Source: JAEUSG01 sp964590225
GTDB lineage: Bacteria; Fibrobacterota; OXYB2-FULL-49-7; JAEUSG01
Direction: 5' to 3'
Assembly (NCBI GenBank): GCA_964590225.1
Contig: CAZPWS010000035.1
Span: forward strand, 1 to 31,597
DNA: 31,597 bases
Each line of letters opens with the position of its first letter. Positions within the stretch are counted from its first letter, which is position 1. A program made the position numbers and the translations under genes. This document shows positions 24,946 through 31,597 of this stretch, piece after piece. The notes under the pieces are model-generated. The model saw only the letters and a list, made by a program, of their open reading frames with translations, made no database searches and was not told the DNA's origin.

Positions 24946-25306
24946 TGGAGGCGGCGGGAATCGAACCCGCGTCCGAGAATAATCCAAAAAGCGTCACTAC
25001 ATGTTTAGTTTACCTTCTTTTGTCGTGCGACACATTGCCGGTAAACAGGCCAGCGTCACACCAACAACGGAAGTTTCTCATTTAACAGATCCCGCTGCCA
25101 CTCTGTTAAACCAGTCCGCTTTTATGACATTGTATCCAGCCGCCGCAGACAATTTGCAACCGGTACAACGGGTTACCTTTTAATTAGGCAGCCATGGCGT
25201 ATTCATATTCGCCAGTTACTATCGTAATGGATTTTTTACGAGGCCAACCATAATCCTCGACATGCGCCGCGATTCTTCCTACACCCGTCGAAACCTTTAC
25301 GCCCCC
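24946..25306 (-). ncRNA. ssrA: Transfer-messenger RNA (tmRNA)
   Basis: The RNA rescues stalled ribosomes and tags the incomplete protein for degradation. The 5' end (GGGGGCG, 25306-25300) pairs with CGCCTCC near 24947-24953, with discriminator A and no encoded CCA. The 5' GTAAAGGTTTCGACGGG and 3' GGACGCGGGTTCGATTCCCGCC are the conserved tRNA-like parts. The tag frame at 25216-25184 reads TGEYEYAMAA then TAA, preceded by TAGTA. It sits 39 bp after the oxidoreductase stop in the same direction with no clear -10 for a start at 25306, so it may be processed from a longer transcript. T-runs right after the acceptor stem may provide termination. Confidence 0.96.
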
Positions 25307-25345
25307 TCATTTGAGAGACCAAGAATCGGTTGTAAGATAATAAAT

Positions 25346-26611
25346 TCAGTGGCTCTTATACTCATTCTCACGCTTATAGCGAACTAAGGGCTTGTTTCCA
25401 TACTCGATGACAACATCCCGTCCTCCAGCTAAAATGGATAGCCTGCCAGCCTCCATCACAAGTTCATTGTAGGAACTATTTTTGGGAGTTGCCATAATCC
25501 CCTCGTTATCGAAAGATTCCAGAAGATGCTGTCTATCTGCAAGTGTAGTGACCTCATTCGCCCGAACCATTGCATTTACAATATACTCAACACTTCTGTA
25601 TCCATAGCCAACCGGTTTAAGCCCTTCACCGCCAAAAGGAACATACTGAAAATAATCGGGATTAACTTCGTTATAAGGTTTATCCTTTTTATCGGGGAAT
25701 GAGTGCTTTACACCTCTAAAAGAATCCATCTGCTCAAGATAGCCACCATCCTCTTTCCCATTAAAAAAGAGCATCATTCCTTGCGAGTTACCGCCAGGGG
25801 CAGCATTCGGATACGCAAAGCCATTCTGTACATTTAGTACCGCTCCGTTTTCCCAGACAACCCGACCATCTGTCCAGAGAAATCCTTTTTTCCCATTTGG
25901 CCATGGCTCAGCAATACCATACACATTAACCATTACAGGTTTTAATCCTGTAATAAAAGCGACAAGATCAATGTAGTGACAGGCTACATACGCGAAGGCA
26001 TCGGAATTCTCAACAGTACACCAATTCTGAAAATTTGAGTTGCGATAGTACCAAGGTTCAATGAGTCTGGCCTGACCCATTCTAAATTCACCAAAAAGTG
26101 AAGCTCTATACCTCCGTCTGGCAATAAGAGAGCGGTCGTCAAACCTTTTATGGTACTCCACCCCAACTACAAGCCCCTTTGCGAAAGCCATTTCCTCAAT
26201 TTCAATTGCCTGTTCATATTTAAGCACGAGCGGCTTAACACAACAGACATGGTGTCCGGCATTAAGCGCCTCCTTTACAGCAGCATAATGCAGCTGATCA
26301 GGTAACGCTATAACCACAGCACTTTGAGGAGATAGAGCCTTAAGCGCCTCTTTAAATAATTCGGGATATGGTTTATTGTTGTCAACCGTTTTATAATCAG
26401 GATACGACGCGAATGTTTGCCCCGGAAAGGCTTCGTTTAGCGCTGGAGCCTCAGCGAGCGCTTTTAGCGGGGCGCCATTAAGTGCCGAAACTGAAATTGA
26501 ATTAACTACACCAAGCCGCTGAAGCTGATAAATTGAAGGCAATATTTGATCGTGGGTGATCATTCCGCCGCCCACAATTAAAACATCGATTTTTCCCTTT
26601 GTATTATTCAT
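25346..26611 (-). CDS. Gfo/Idh/MocA-family NAD(P)-dependent oxidoreductase
   Basis: The product has 421 residues. The N-terminal Rossmann fold begins IDVLIVGGGMITHDQI. The usual EKP motif appears as CCVKPLVL at about residue 123, keeping the Lys but replacing Glu. The C-terminal domain has YHKRFDD and ACHYIDLV (H-x-x-D), the region of the proton-relay residues. Family members oxidise or reduce sugars, inositols and related alcohols. The substrate here is unknown, but pairing with an aminotransferase suggests an amino-sugar, aminocyclitol or amino-acid-derived substrate. It is the last protein gene of the GntR-led operon, 8 bp after the aminotransferase stop, and is directly followed by tmRNA. 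No signal peptide was seen. Confidence 0.87.
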   Translation of the reverse strand: MNNTKGKIDVLIVGGGMITHDQILPSIYQLQRLGVVNSISVSALNGAPLKALAEAPALNEAFPGQTFASYPDYKTVDNNKPYPELFKEALKALSPQSAVVIALPDQLHYAAVKEALNAGHHVCCVKPLVLKYEQAIEIEEMAFAKGLVVGVEYHKRFDDRSLIARRRYRASLFGEFRMGQARLIEPWYYRNSNFQNWCTVENSDAFAYVACHYIDLVAFITGLKPVMVNVYGIAEPWPNGKKGFLWTDGRVVWENGAVLNVQNGFAYPNAAPGGNSQGMMLFFNGKEDGGYLEQMDSFRGVKHSFPDKKDKPYNEVNPDYFQYVPFGGEGLKPVGYGYRSVEYIVNAMVRANEVTTLADRQHLLESFDNEGIMATPKNSSYNELVMEAGRLSILAGGRDVVIEYGNKPLVRYKRENEYKSH

Positions 26612-26619
26612 AGTAGCAA

Positions 26620-28020
26620 TTATCCGTTCGCCTGATCTTCGATTTTCTTATTGCTAAGAACAAAGTCAAAGGCCTCCTCCAACACATTGAGTCCTTCAAT
26701 AAGTTGCTCTTTTGTTATTGTTAAGGGAGGAGCTAATTTAACCGACCCACCGCCATTACCAACTGGTCCAAACATTAATAGTCCATGTTCAACCGCATAC
26801 TTGACTATGGAAAAGGCTGTGTCATGGTCTGGCATGTTTGAGGCGGGAGTAGCAACCATTTGCAAGGAGCCGACAAGTCCAACAGAGGCAGCATGGCCAA
26901 TTGACTCTGGATACTTTTTCCACAGTTTTTTTACTCTTTCAGCCATTATCTTGCCAAGAGTAGCAGCGTTTTGAACTAGTTTTTTTCCTTGTATATACTT
27001 TAGATTCGCCAGTGAAGCGGCACAAACTATTGGATTACCTGTGTGTGTTGAGGTCATAGAACCTGGTGCAAATACATCCATCCATTTTGAATGGCCAATC
27101 ACTGCGGAGAGAGGAAGTCCAGAGCTAATACCTTTACCACAGGTTATCATATCGGCCTTTACTCCATAATGCTCAAAGCAAAACATTTTCCCCGTTCTGC
27201 CAAAACCGGCTTGTACCTCATCGAATATCAAGAGTGCCTTATTGTCATCAAGAAATTTTCTCAGTTTTTGCATATACTCCTTGGGCAGCAGAATAGCGCT
27301 CCCCCCTTGGTAAGATTCCATAATTACACCAGCGATATTCTTGGGTTGTACCCCCTTCGCCTTAAGTGTTTTGAGAAAAACATCAAAGCTCTGCGAACCT
27401 CGAAAGCCATCAGGACATGGCACATTAACCATATTTGGATCATGGTTGACAATCCAATCCTTAAGTCCTGGTATGCCGCCTGCCATTTGCGAACCCATGG
27501 TTCTGCCATGGAAATCACTTTCAAACGAGATAATAACATCCTTATTTTTTCCGCCAATCTTATGAGAATATGCTCTTGCAATTTTTATTGCACATTCACA
27601 AGCCTCACTACCTGTAGTTAACAAGAAAACCTTATCGAGATATTTTGGAGCTACATTTTTAACTATATACTTTACAAGCTCCGCTCTTTCTGCATTAGGA
27701 AAGCAATAACTTGTATGAAGCGGTTTTTTTGCTGTATTTACAATGGCTTTGACAATTTCCTGGTTTCCGTGTCCGGCGTTTGTTACCAGAACACCAGAGG
27801 AAAAATCGAGCCACTGATTACCCCATTTGTCAAACACATGACATCCTACAGCACGGTCCCAAACCACAAGCGGCTGCCCGCTCATAGAGACCGGTTCGAA
27901 TTTTCTTAAATCACTCACTACAGCCTTTGAAGCAGGAACCGGAATAGCTGTTTTAATCACCCGATTTTTGGTTTTAATTGGCTTAACTTTTACCGGCGCA
28001 AATGGAAACTCCTTACCCAT
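26620..28020 (-). CDS. Class III pyridoxal-phosphate aminotransferase
   Basis: The product has 466 residues. Class III signatures are clear: TTGSEACECAIKIARAYS for the phosphate-binding segment, LLIFDEVQAGFGRTGKMF with the Asp that contacts the pyridine nitrogen, and DMITCGKGISSGLPLSAV with the PLP-binding Lys. THTGNP supplies the second phosphate contact. The family includes 4-aminobutyrate, ornithine and other omega-aminotransferases; the amino donor cannot be named. The first ~30 residues form a basic, proline-rich extension before the fold. It sits 17 bp after the GntR-type regulator and 8 bp before the oxidoreductase, so the three form one operon. Together the enzymes could interconvert alcohol, carbonyl and amine forms of one compound, which is an inference. 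Confidence 0.9.
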   Translation of the reverse strand: MGKEFPFAPVKVKPIKTKNRVIKTAIPVPASKAVVSDLRKFEPVSMSGQPLVVWDRAVGCHVFDKWGNQWLDFSSGVLVTNAGHGNQEIVKAIVNTAKKPLHTSYCFPNAERAELVKYIVKNVAPKYLDKVFLLTTGSEACECAIKIARAYSHKIGGKNKDVIISFESDFHGRTMGSQMAGGIPGLKDWIVNHDPNMVNVPCPDGFRGSQSFDVFLKTLKAKGVQPKNIAGVIMESYQGGSAILLPKEYMQKLRKFLDDNKALLIFDEVQAGFGRTGKMFCFEHYGVKADMITCGKGISSGLPLSAVIGHSKWMDVFAPGSMTSTHTGNPIVCAASLANLKYIQGKKLVQNAATLGKIMAERVKKLWKKYPESIGHAASVGLVGSLQMVATPASNMPDHDTAFSIVKYAVEHGLLMFGPVGNGGGSVKLAPPLTITKEQLIEGLNVLEEAFDFVLSNKKIEDQANG

Positions 28021-28037
28021 TAGATGACTCCTTTGAC

Positions 28038-28688
28038 TTATAGGTTGTTGTTTATATGTTTTTCAATAAAGTCTATAGCTAATACTGCATTTTTTTCGTT
28101 TAAATAATCTACAAGCTGCTCATGCTCCCGCAAAGCCCCAAGAATGTCGCTTTCATTCAAAGGTTTAACCAGTCTTGAAAGCTGAACTTTGGCGTCCAAT
28201 TTTTCCATAACCATTGATATAAAGGGATTTCTTGACCTATGAGCAATTTCAATATGGAATTGACTATCTTTTTCATAAAAACCGCCAATATCCTTTGAAT
28301 CGAACAATTGTTTCGACTCGGTAACAAGGGCTTTAAGAGCTATAATATCATCCGGAGTAGATCTTTCAATGAAAAGAGCAACCGCAAGCTTCTCAAGATG
28401 AACCCGAATTAGTGTAAGCTCAACAACCTCGTCGTGTGTCATGTTCAAGACTTCCGCAAAACGGCGAGGTTTAATCGAAATTAATCCGTATTCGTCAAGT
28501 TTTCTAAGTGCCTCCCTGATAGGAGTTCTCGAAACACCAAGCTCTTCTGCAATACGAATTTCAGGAATTTTATCCCCACCTTTCAACTCTCCCGACAAAA
28601 TCATCTTCTTGATGCGGGTAAATACCTGCTCAGGAAGGGTATCAAGCCTAATAGAGGGAGCTACTTTTGCCATATTATTATTCTTCAT
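28038..28688 (-). CDS. GntR-family (FCD/FadR-type) transcriptional regulator
   Basis: The product has up to 216 residues. The N-terminal winged helix reads GDKIPEIRIAEELGVSRTPIREALRKL and the C-terminal helical FCD domain starts at about residue 80. Metal- or ligand-binding residues are partly visible as FHIEIAHRSRNPF and REHEQLVDYL. Such proteins are usually repressors released by a metabolite. Start choice is open between ATG 28688 and ATG 28673 (MAKVAPS); neither has a clear ribosome binding site, and the predicted leader is very short. A perfect 22-bp palindrome just upstream overlaps the -10, which indicates autorepression of the whole operon. The effector is probably the substrate of the aminotransferase-oxidoreductase pair. 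Confidence 0.9.
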   Translation of the reverse strand: MKNNNMAKVAPSIRLDTLPEQVFTRIKKMILSGELKGGDKIPEIRIAEELGVSRTPIREALRKLDEYGLISIKPRRFAEVLNMTHDEVVELTLIRVHLEKLAVALFIERSTPDDIIALKALVTESKQLFDSKDIGGFYEKDSQFHIEIAHRSRNPFISMVMEKLDAKVQLSRLVKPLNESDILGALREHEQLVDYLNEKNAVLAIDFIEKHINNNL

Positions 28689-28691
28689 TGT

Positions 28692-28734
28692 TGTATATTG
28701 TATACAATATACATTTTAATGTCCCTACTATCAA
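28692..28734 (-). promoter_or_regulatory. Promoter and palindromic operator of the GntR operon
   Basis: On the minus strand TTGATA (28734-28729), a 17-bp spacer and TATATT (28711-28706) make a good sigma-70-type promoter. A perfect 22-bp palindrome at 28692-28713 (half-site TGTATATTGTA) covers the -10. Its core TTGTATACAA resembles sites bound by FCD-type GntR regulators. Bound protein would block RNA polymerase. Confidence 0.75.
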
Positions 28735-28751
28735 ATATTATTCATTTATTT

Positions 28752-28780
28752 TTGTATTCAATCTTTAAAAAAAGTTATCT
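28752..28780 (+). promoter_or_regulatory. Promoter of the tRNA-Pro gene
   Basis: TTGTAT at 28752-28757, a 17-bp spacer and TTATCT at 28775-28780 precede the tRNA 5' end by 16 bases, a reasonable distance for a short processed leader. It diverges from the GntR promoter. Confidence 0.5.
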
Positions 28781-28796
28781 TCTCTACCGAAAATTA

Positions 28797-28871
28797 CGGG
28801 GCATAGCGCAGTCCGGCTAGCGCATCTGGTTTGGGACCAGAGGGTCGGGGGTTCGAATCCCTCTGCCCCGA
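28797..28871 (+). tRNA. tRNA-Pro (anticodon UGG)
   Basis: The 75-base gene has acceptor CGGGGCA paired with TGCCCCG and discriminator A. The anticodon stem is TCTGG/CCAGA with loop TTTGGGA (anticodon UGG), and the T-arm is CGGGG-GTTCGAATC-CCTCTG in the usual place. CCA is not encoded. It is probably the first gene of a transcript that includes tRNA-Arg. Confidence 0.95.
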
Positions 28872-28874
28872 TAT

Positions 28875-28936
28875 AGATTCTCTTAGGTAAAATTGCTCAT
28901 TGTGTTTTCTTATGGCAATTTTGCCTTAGAGAATCT
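28875..28936. repeat. Imperfect inverted repeat (22-base arms) between two tRNA genes
   Basis: The arms at 28875-28896 and 28915-28936 match at 20 of 22 positions around an 18-base spacer; inner bases CAT/ATG extend the stem. It begins 3 bases after tRNA-Pro. A transcript would form a long hairpin that could act in processing or termination, or be the remnant of a small mobile repeat. Confidence 0.8.
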
Positions 28937-28937
28937 T

Positions 28938-28954
28938 ACCCAGCTCCGCTGGGT
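28938..28954 (+). terminator. GC-rich hairpin after tRNA-Pro, possible terminator
   Basis: ACCCAGC-tcc-GCTGGGT is a perfect 7-bp stem with a 3-base loop, directly after the large inverted repeat. The following bases are TGCGGGTATTT, so the T-run is poor. It may stop part of the transcription before tRNA-Arg or be a processing structure. Confidence 0.35.
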
Positions 28955-28983
28955 TGCGGGTATTTAAACAGTTATTCTAAATT

Positions 28984-29057
28984 GTACCCATAGCTCAACT
29001 GGATAGAGCAGTGGATTTCTAATCCGCAGGTTTGAGGTTCGATTCCTCATGGGTACG
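28984..29057 (+). tRNA. tRNA-Arg (anticodon UCU)
   Basis: The 74-base gene has acceptor GTACCCA paired with TGGGTAC and discriminator G. The D-arm contains AGCTCAACTGGATAGAGCA. The anticodon loop TTTCTAA gives UCU, and the T-arm is TGAGG-TTCGATT-CCTCA. Its 3' end lies 12 bp from the stop of the opposing RhuM gene, where the accessory cluster begins. Confidence 0.95.
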
Positions 29058-29069
29058 CTTTAATCTCCA

Positions 29070-30134
29070 CTATCGCTCTTTTTCTTTCAAAGCTCCTATT
29101 TGTTTGATCATCTTATCAAAATCACTTTCAAAAAGTCTATCCTGCACAATCCTGAATTTCTCAAATTCACATTCCGCATGTTCTTTGGCCAGTTCTGCAG
29201 TCACTTTTCCAGCATCATTAAGTACATCTCTATCCCATAGTTTTAAAAATCCTGCAAGCCGTTTCTCCCAGTCATCCATTGTCATGGGAATTTTGCGTAT
29301 TGCCTGAACTTCTGCGATATCAAGATAAGCAGAAACGATTCTCTGCATTTGAGCCATTTCAAACTCATTCAGATAATTTTTGGCAATTGAGACATCGTAC
29401 TTGTGGATTTTTCCTTCCGGTGCTCCTTCCCATGTTGTCAGCCCCATATTTTCCCTCTGATGATGTGCACGGTTTACAATAATTTCAGCGGCGGTCTGCC
29501 CGTGGATAGCATAGTGCATTTTATTTTGAACAGCAGCAAAAAACCTCTTGCTTGCCGTTGCAGAGGGGTCATAGTCCAGTGCTGTTGCATAAATATCCGT
29601 GACTTTCTGATAAAACTTGCGTTCAGAAAGACGGATTTCACGAATTTTTTCTAATTGTCTCTCAAAATAATCCGTGCTCAATACGCTTCCACCGTGTTTA
29701 AGGCGCTCAACATCCATGATCCAACCCTGAATGGTGTAATCCTTTACGATGCGATTGGCCCATTTACGAAACTGTACGGCTCGTTCATTTTCAATTTTGA
29801 AACCAACGGCAATTATCACTTGAAGGCTGTAATGGTCAACCTGACGCTGCACCTCCCTCATTCCTTCAGTTTGAACTATTAAGTATTTCTTAATGGTTGC
29901 CTCAGGCTGTAATTCATTATCGGAAAAAATTGTTTTTATATGCTGACTAATGGCGGAAACAGAAACATCATAAAGAGTAGCCAGCATTTTTTGCGTTAAC
30001 CAGATGTTTTCATCCTCATACCGCATTTCCACACTGGTTTGATTCTCTCCAGTGGCTGCGATATAAGTCAAATATTCAGCGGCGGAAGAGCGTATCATGG
30101 AGATGTTTTTTTGTTGATGTTTCTTGCTACTCAT
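29070..30134 (-). CDS. RhuM-family protein
   Basis: The product has 354 residues and matches the RhuM family throughout, for example EMRYEDENIWLTQKMLATLY near residue 40, VGFKIENERAVQFRKWAN, REIRLSERKFYQKVTDIYATALDYDP, GLTTWEGAPEGKIHKYDVSIAKNYL and AGKVTAELAKEHAECEFEKFR. The N-terminal part resembles a helix-turn-helix / KilA-type DNA-binding region. RhuM was first noted in a Salmonella pathogenicity island and is common beside type I restriction-modification genes; its biochemical role is unclear. Its ATG overlaps the TGA of the HsdR fragment (ATGA), so the two may be translationally coupled. A start at the second Met (residue 13) is possible. It appears intact. Confidence 0.85.
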   Translation of the reverse strand: MSSKKHQQKNISMIRSSAAEYLTYIAATGENQTSVEMRYEDENIWLTQKMLATLYDVSVSAISQHIKTIFSDNELQPEATIKKYLIVQTEGMREVQRQVDHYSLQVIIAVGFKIENERAVQFRKWANRIVKDYTIQGWIMDVERLKHGGSVLSTDYFERQLEKIREIRLSERKFYQKVTDIYATALDYDPSATASKRFFAAVQNKMHYAIHGQTAAEIIVNRAHHQRENMGLTTWEGAPEGKIHKYDVSIAKNYLNEFEMAQMQRIVSAYLDIAEVQAIRKIPMTMDDWEKRLAGFLKLWDRDVLNDAGKVTAELAKEHAECEFEKFRIVQDRLFESDFDKMIKQIGALKEKER

Positions 30135-30397
30135 GAATTGCCAACTCCCAAAGCATGAATCAGTTCATTTTTTAACAAATCACGGGCTATAACTGGAATA
30201 TTTGGCTTGCAAAAGAGAACATAATCCTCACGCTTGTTTTTTGTCCTTGAATGAAGCTGTCCACGATCTATTACCCGACCTTTAGTGAGATGAAATTCTT
30301 CAAGAACCTGTGTGTGAATGTCCCAGCCAGCATTTTCAATAGCTGGAGTTATAAATTTCGTGCAAAAATCCCGTTCAGACAGTTCTTTTTTATTCAT
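30131..30397 (-). pseudogene. hsdR: Type I restriction enzyme HsdR, N-terminal remnant
   Basis: The 88-residue frame begins LSERDFCTKFITPAIENAGWD and continues TKGRVIDRGQLHSRTKNKREDYVLF and CKPNIPVIA, closely following the start of HsdR (HSDR_N). Normal HsdR would continue with the nuclease EAK motif and then a large helicase part, for roughly 800-1100 residues. Here the match ends at about residue 71, after which 17 unrelated residues lead to a stop. The nuclease core and translocase are therefore missing, so restriction activity is not possible from this gene. No HsdM or HsdS is visible in the window. It overlaps RhuM by four bases. It may persist only as a coupled leader for RhuM. Confidence 0.72.
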
Positions 30398-30477
30398 GGA
30401 TTGTTTACAATGAAAATAGACTATGCACTGGACAAATTTCGCATAATTTTCTGAAAGCCGAAACCGAAAAATCCCAT

Positions 30478-30957
30478 CTAAAGGGTCAATTTGGTTTTAA
30501 AATTATCATCAAACCATTTAAAAACTGGGTTGGCAGCATATTTTATGAACATATCAATTTCTCCATCCTGCCATTTGTACTGCTGATATCTTGATACTCT
30601 GCTTTTTTTATACAACAATATATAGTTTTCTGAAACACCTTTTAATTCATCCGTGCCATTGACCAAAATGTTTCTTAATTCGTGCTGACTTTTAGTGTCG
30701 ACGACTAAACCTTCTGGCCGTCCAATGCCACAACTGGCGGCAACGCTTGGCAGCTGGTTTGAATGGTGTATCTTCGTCAGCGTTTTACCACAGTATGTAA
30801 GTTGTCCGAGTTTTGCAATAGCATATTCCACTAGATGAACCGCAGTATAAAATGATACTGTAATAGTCCAGTCATTAAACTTCTTAGACTCTATAAACGA
30901 TTTAAGAAATTCAAGGTTATGTTTAGCGTGTGCTAGATGTTCTGAAGAATCAGACAT
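30478..30957 (-). CDS. HEPN-like small protein
   Basis: The product has 159 residues. Two blocks resemble a HEPN-type helical domain: NDWTITVSFYTAVHLVEYAIA at about residues 27-48, followed by a conserved His (KIHHSNQL), and ENYILLYKKSRVSRYQQYKW near residue 112-131. HEPN proteins are often RNases or partners of nucleotidyltransferases in toxin-antitoxin and defence systems. A clean R-x4-6-H catalytic motif is not evident, so it may be inactive or of another subfamily. It begins one base after the upstream gene's stop, indicating coupling with that gene. The HEPN label is from pattern memory, not a search. Confidence 0.58.
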   Translation of the reverse strand: MSDSSEHLAHAKHNLEFLKSFIESKKFNDWTITVSFYTAVHLVEYAIAKLGQLTYCGKTLTKIHHSNQLPSVAASCGIGRPEGLVVDTKSQHELRNILVNGTDELKGVSENYILLYKKSRVSRYQQYKWQDGEIDMFIKYAANPVFKWFDDNFKTKLTL

Positions 30958-30958
30958 C

Positions 30959-31471
30959 TCAAGCCTTCAGACTGAAAGGATAGTCCCGTTTTATCGAGGA
31001 AATATCCATACTCTCTGAATTACGAATATACATGATATCGCAATATTTGTTTTTTGTAACAAGCCATTCACTCTCGATTGCGGAAAGCATGAGACCGATT
31101 TTAAAATCTTCTTCGACTGAGATATGATCAAAAATTACAAATAGGTTCAATTCGTTAGAAAGTGGGAGAAAAAAAGTCTTGAAATCAATTATTTCAGCAG
31201 AAGGAAATTCTTTTAATGTCTTTTCTTTAATTTCATTTTTCAATGTAGATATCGATGTAAAATATTCTTTAATATGTTCTTCGATTTCTGAGCGCAAAGA
31301 ATCAAGAGCTTCTTGTTTGCCTGTTTCTATACCAAGCTCTTTTCCAATTTCAATACCTCTTCGCTTGGCCTCATTTATGAGCGCCTCCATCAGAACTTCT
31401 TCAATGGTTTGTGTTCCATTGACTTTAAGTTCGATATCAGATAGACTCGTCATTTGGAGACTCTTACTCAT
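30959..31471 (-). CDS. Unknown 170-residue protein paired with the HEPN-like gene
   Basis: I do not recognise this family. The N-terminal half is helical and charged, with the internal repeat RRGIEIGKELGIETGKQEAL at about 37-56 and a coiled-coil-like stretch to about 90. The C-terminal half looks alpha/beta: SAEIIDFKTFF, LNLFVIFDHISVEEDFKIGL, KYCDIMYIRNSES. No signal peptide or membrane helix was seen. The start has GGAG eleven bases upstream. Its ATG overlaps the TGA of a partial upstream gene (ATGA), and its own stop is one base before the HEPN-like gene. This tight three-gene layout suggests a single complex or toxin-antitoxin-like module, with this protein perhaps the neutralising partner. 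That role is inference. Confidence 0.6.
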   Translation of the reverse strand: MSKSLQMTSLSDIELKVNGTQTIEEVLMEALINEAKRRGIEIGKELGIETGKQEALDSLRSEIEEHIKEYFTSISTLKNEIKEKTLKEFPSAEIIDFKTFFLPLSNELNLFVIFDHISVEEDFKIGLMLSAIESEWLVTKNKYCDIMYIRNSESMDISSIKRDYPFSLKA

Positions 31472-31597
31472 GGAATTTTCTCCGTTTCGTATTTTAGAAT
31501 ATACTCTTTAATTTGTGCCCGCATCAAGATGGTTTCATTGGGCACAGCGATAAAGATTAGCGAGATTTCCTTAGGTGGTAGGCCAGATAGATTTTGC
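31468..31597 (-). CDS. Partial gene at window edge (C-terminal end), unknown
   Basis: A minus-strand frame is open from the window edge to a TGA at 31468-31470, encoding 42 residues ending MRAQIKEYILKYETEKIP. The TGA overlaps the ATG of the next gene as ATGA, which supports a real coupled gene. The rest lies outside the window and too little is visible to name it. Confidence 0.5.
   Translation of the reverse strand, partial: QNLSGLPPKEISLIFIAVPNETILMRAQIKEYILKYETEKIP

Noticed and set aside
25001..25183. 60-codon plus-strand open frame
   Set aside because: It lies entirely within the tmRNA gene on the opposite strand.
27091..27621. 176-codon plus-strand open frame
   Set aside because: It lies antisense to conserved parts of the class III aminotransferase and shows no motif.

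Overview
The window looks like chromosome from a Gram-negative bacterium of, or near, the Fibrobacterota-Chlorobiota-Bacteroidota (FCB) assemblage. This is inferred from two things. Two secreted proteins end in a C-terminal module opening with PNPFNP and resembling the FlgD-Ig / type IX-type sorting tails common in that group. The tmRNA tag ends in YAMAA, which I recall from Chlorobium. Genus or species cannot be named. Most genes lie on the minus strand.

Region 1 (1-5858) encodes exported proteins: a SASA-type esterase that stops inside its catalytic domain, an NHL-like propeller with a C-terminal sorting module, and a secreted repeat protein. Upstream lies a membrane-anchored AraC-family regulator with a large extracytoplasmic sensor. 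The regulator directly follows a tRNA nucleotidyltransferase and a thioredoxin (order trxA, cca, regulator). A 19-bp direct repeat overlaps the regulator's stop codon and is a candidate operator for the exported-protein operon. Region 2 (7571-9598, plus strand) is priA, divergent from trxA.

Region 3 (9895-20055) is one giant gene for a 3386-residue exported modular protein. It has an N-terminal beta-helix-like repeat region, about 15 Ig-like units with a recurrent W-N-G-x-x-W motif, an FN3-like unit, two cadherin-like units, a long linker domain and a FlgD-like tail. Part of it is a 921-bp tandem super-repeat with a 107-nt perfectly identical core. Upstream is a near-ideal CRP-type site centred 41.5 bp before a predicted start.

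Region 4 (20183-25306) is housekeeping: a minus-strand run rpmB, phosphoesterase, pepA, tRNA-Ser(GCU), YdcF/ElyC-like protein; plus-strand rarA; and the tmRNA gene tail-to-tail with rarA. Region 5 (25346-28713) is a GntR/FCD-regulated operon of regulator, class III aminotransferase and Gfo/Idh/MocA oxidoreductase. A 22-bp perfect palindrome covers the -10 element of its promoter, indicating autoregulation. The substrate is unknown.

Region 6 (28752-31597) holds tRNA-Pro(UGG) and tRNA-Arg(UCU) on the plus strand, separated by a long imperfect inverted repeat. An accessory cluster then begins 12 bp after tRNA-Arg: RhuM, an HsdR N-terminal remnant, a HEPN-like gene, a short unknown gene and a partial gene at the window edge, all minus strand and tightly packed. 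It looks like the end of a defence-type island, with the rest outside the window.
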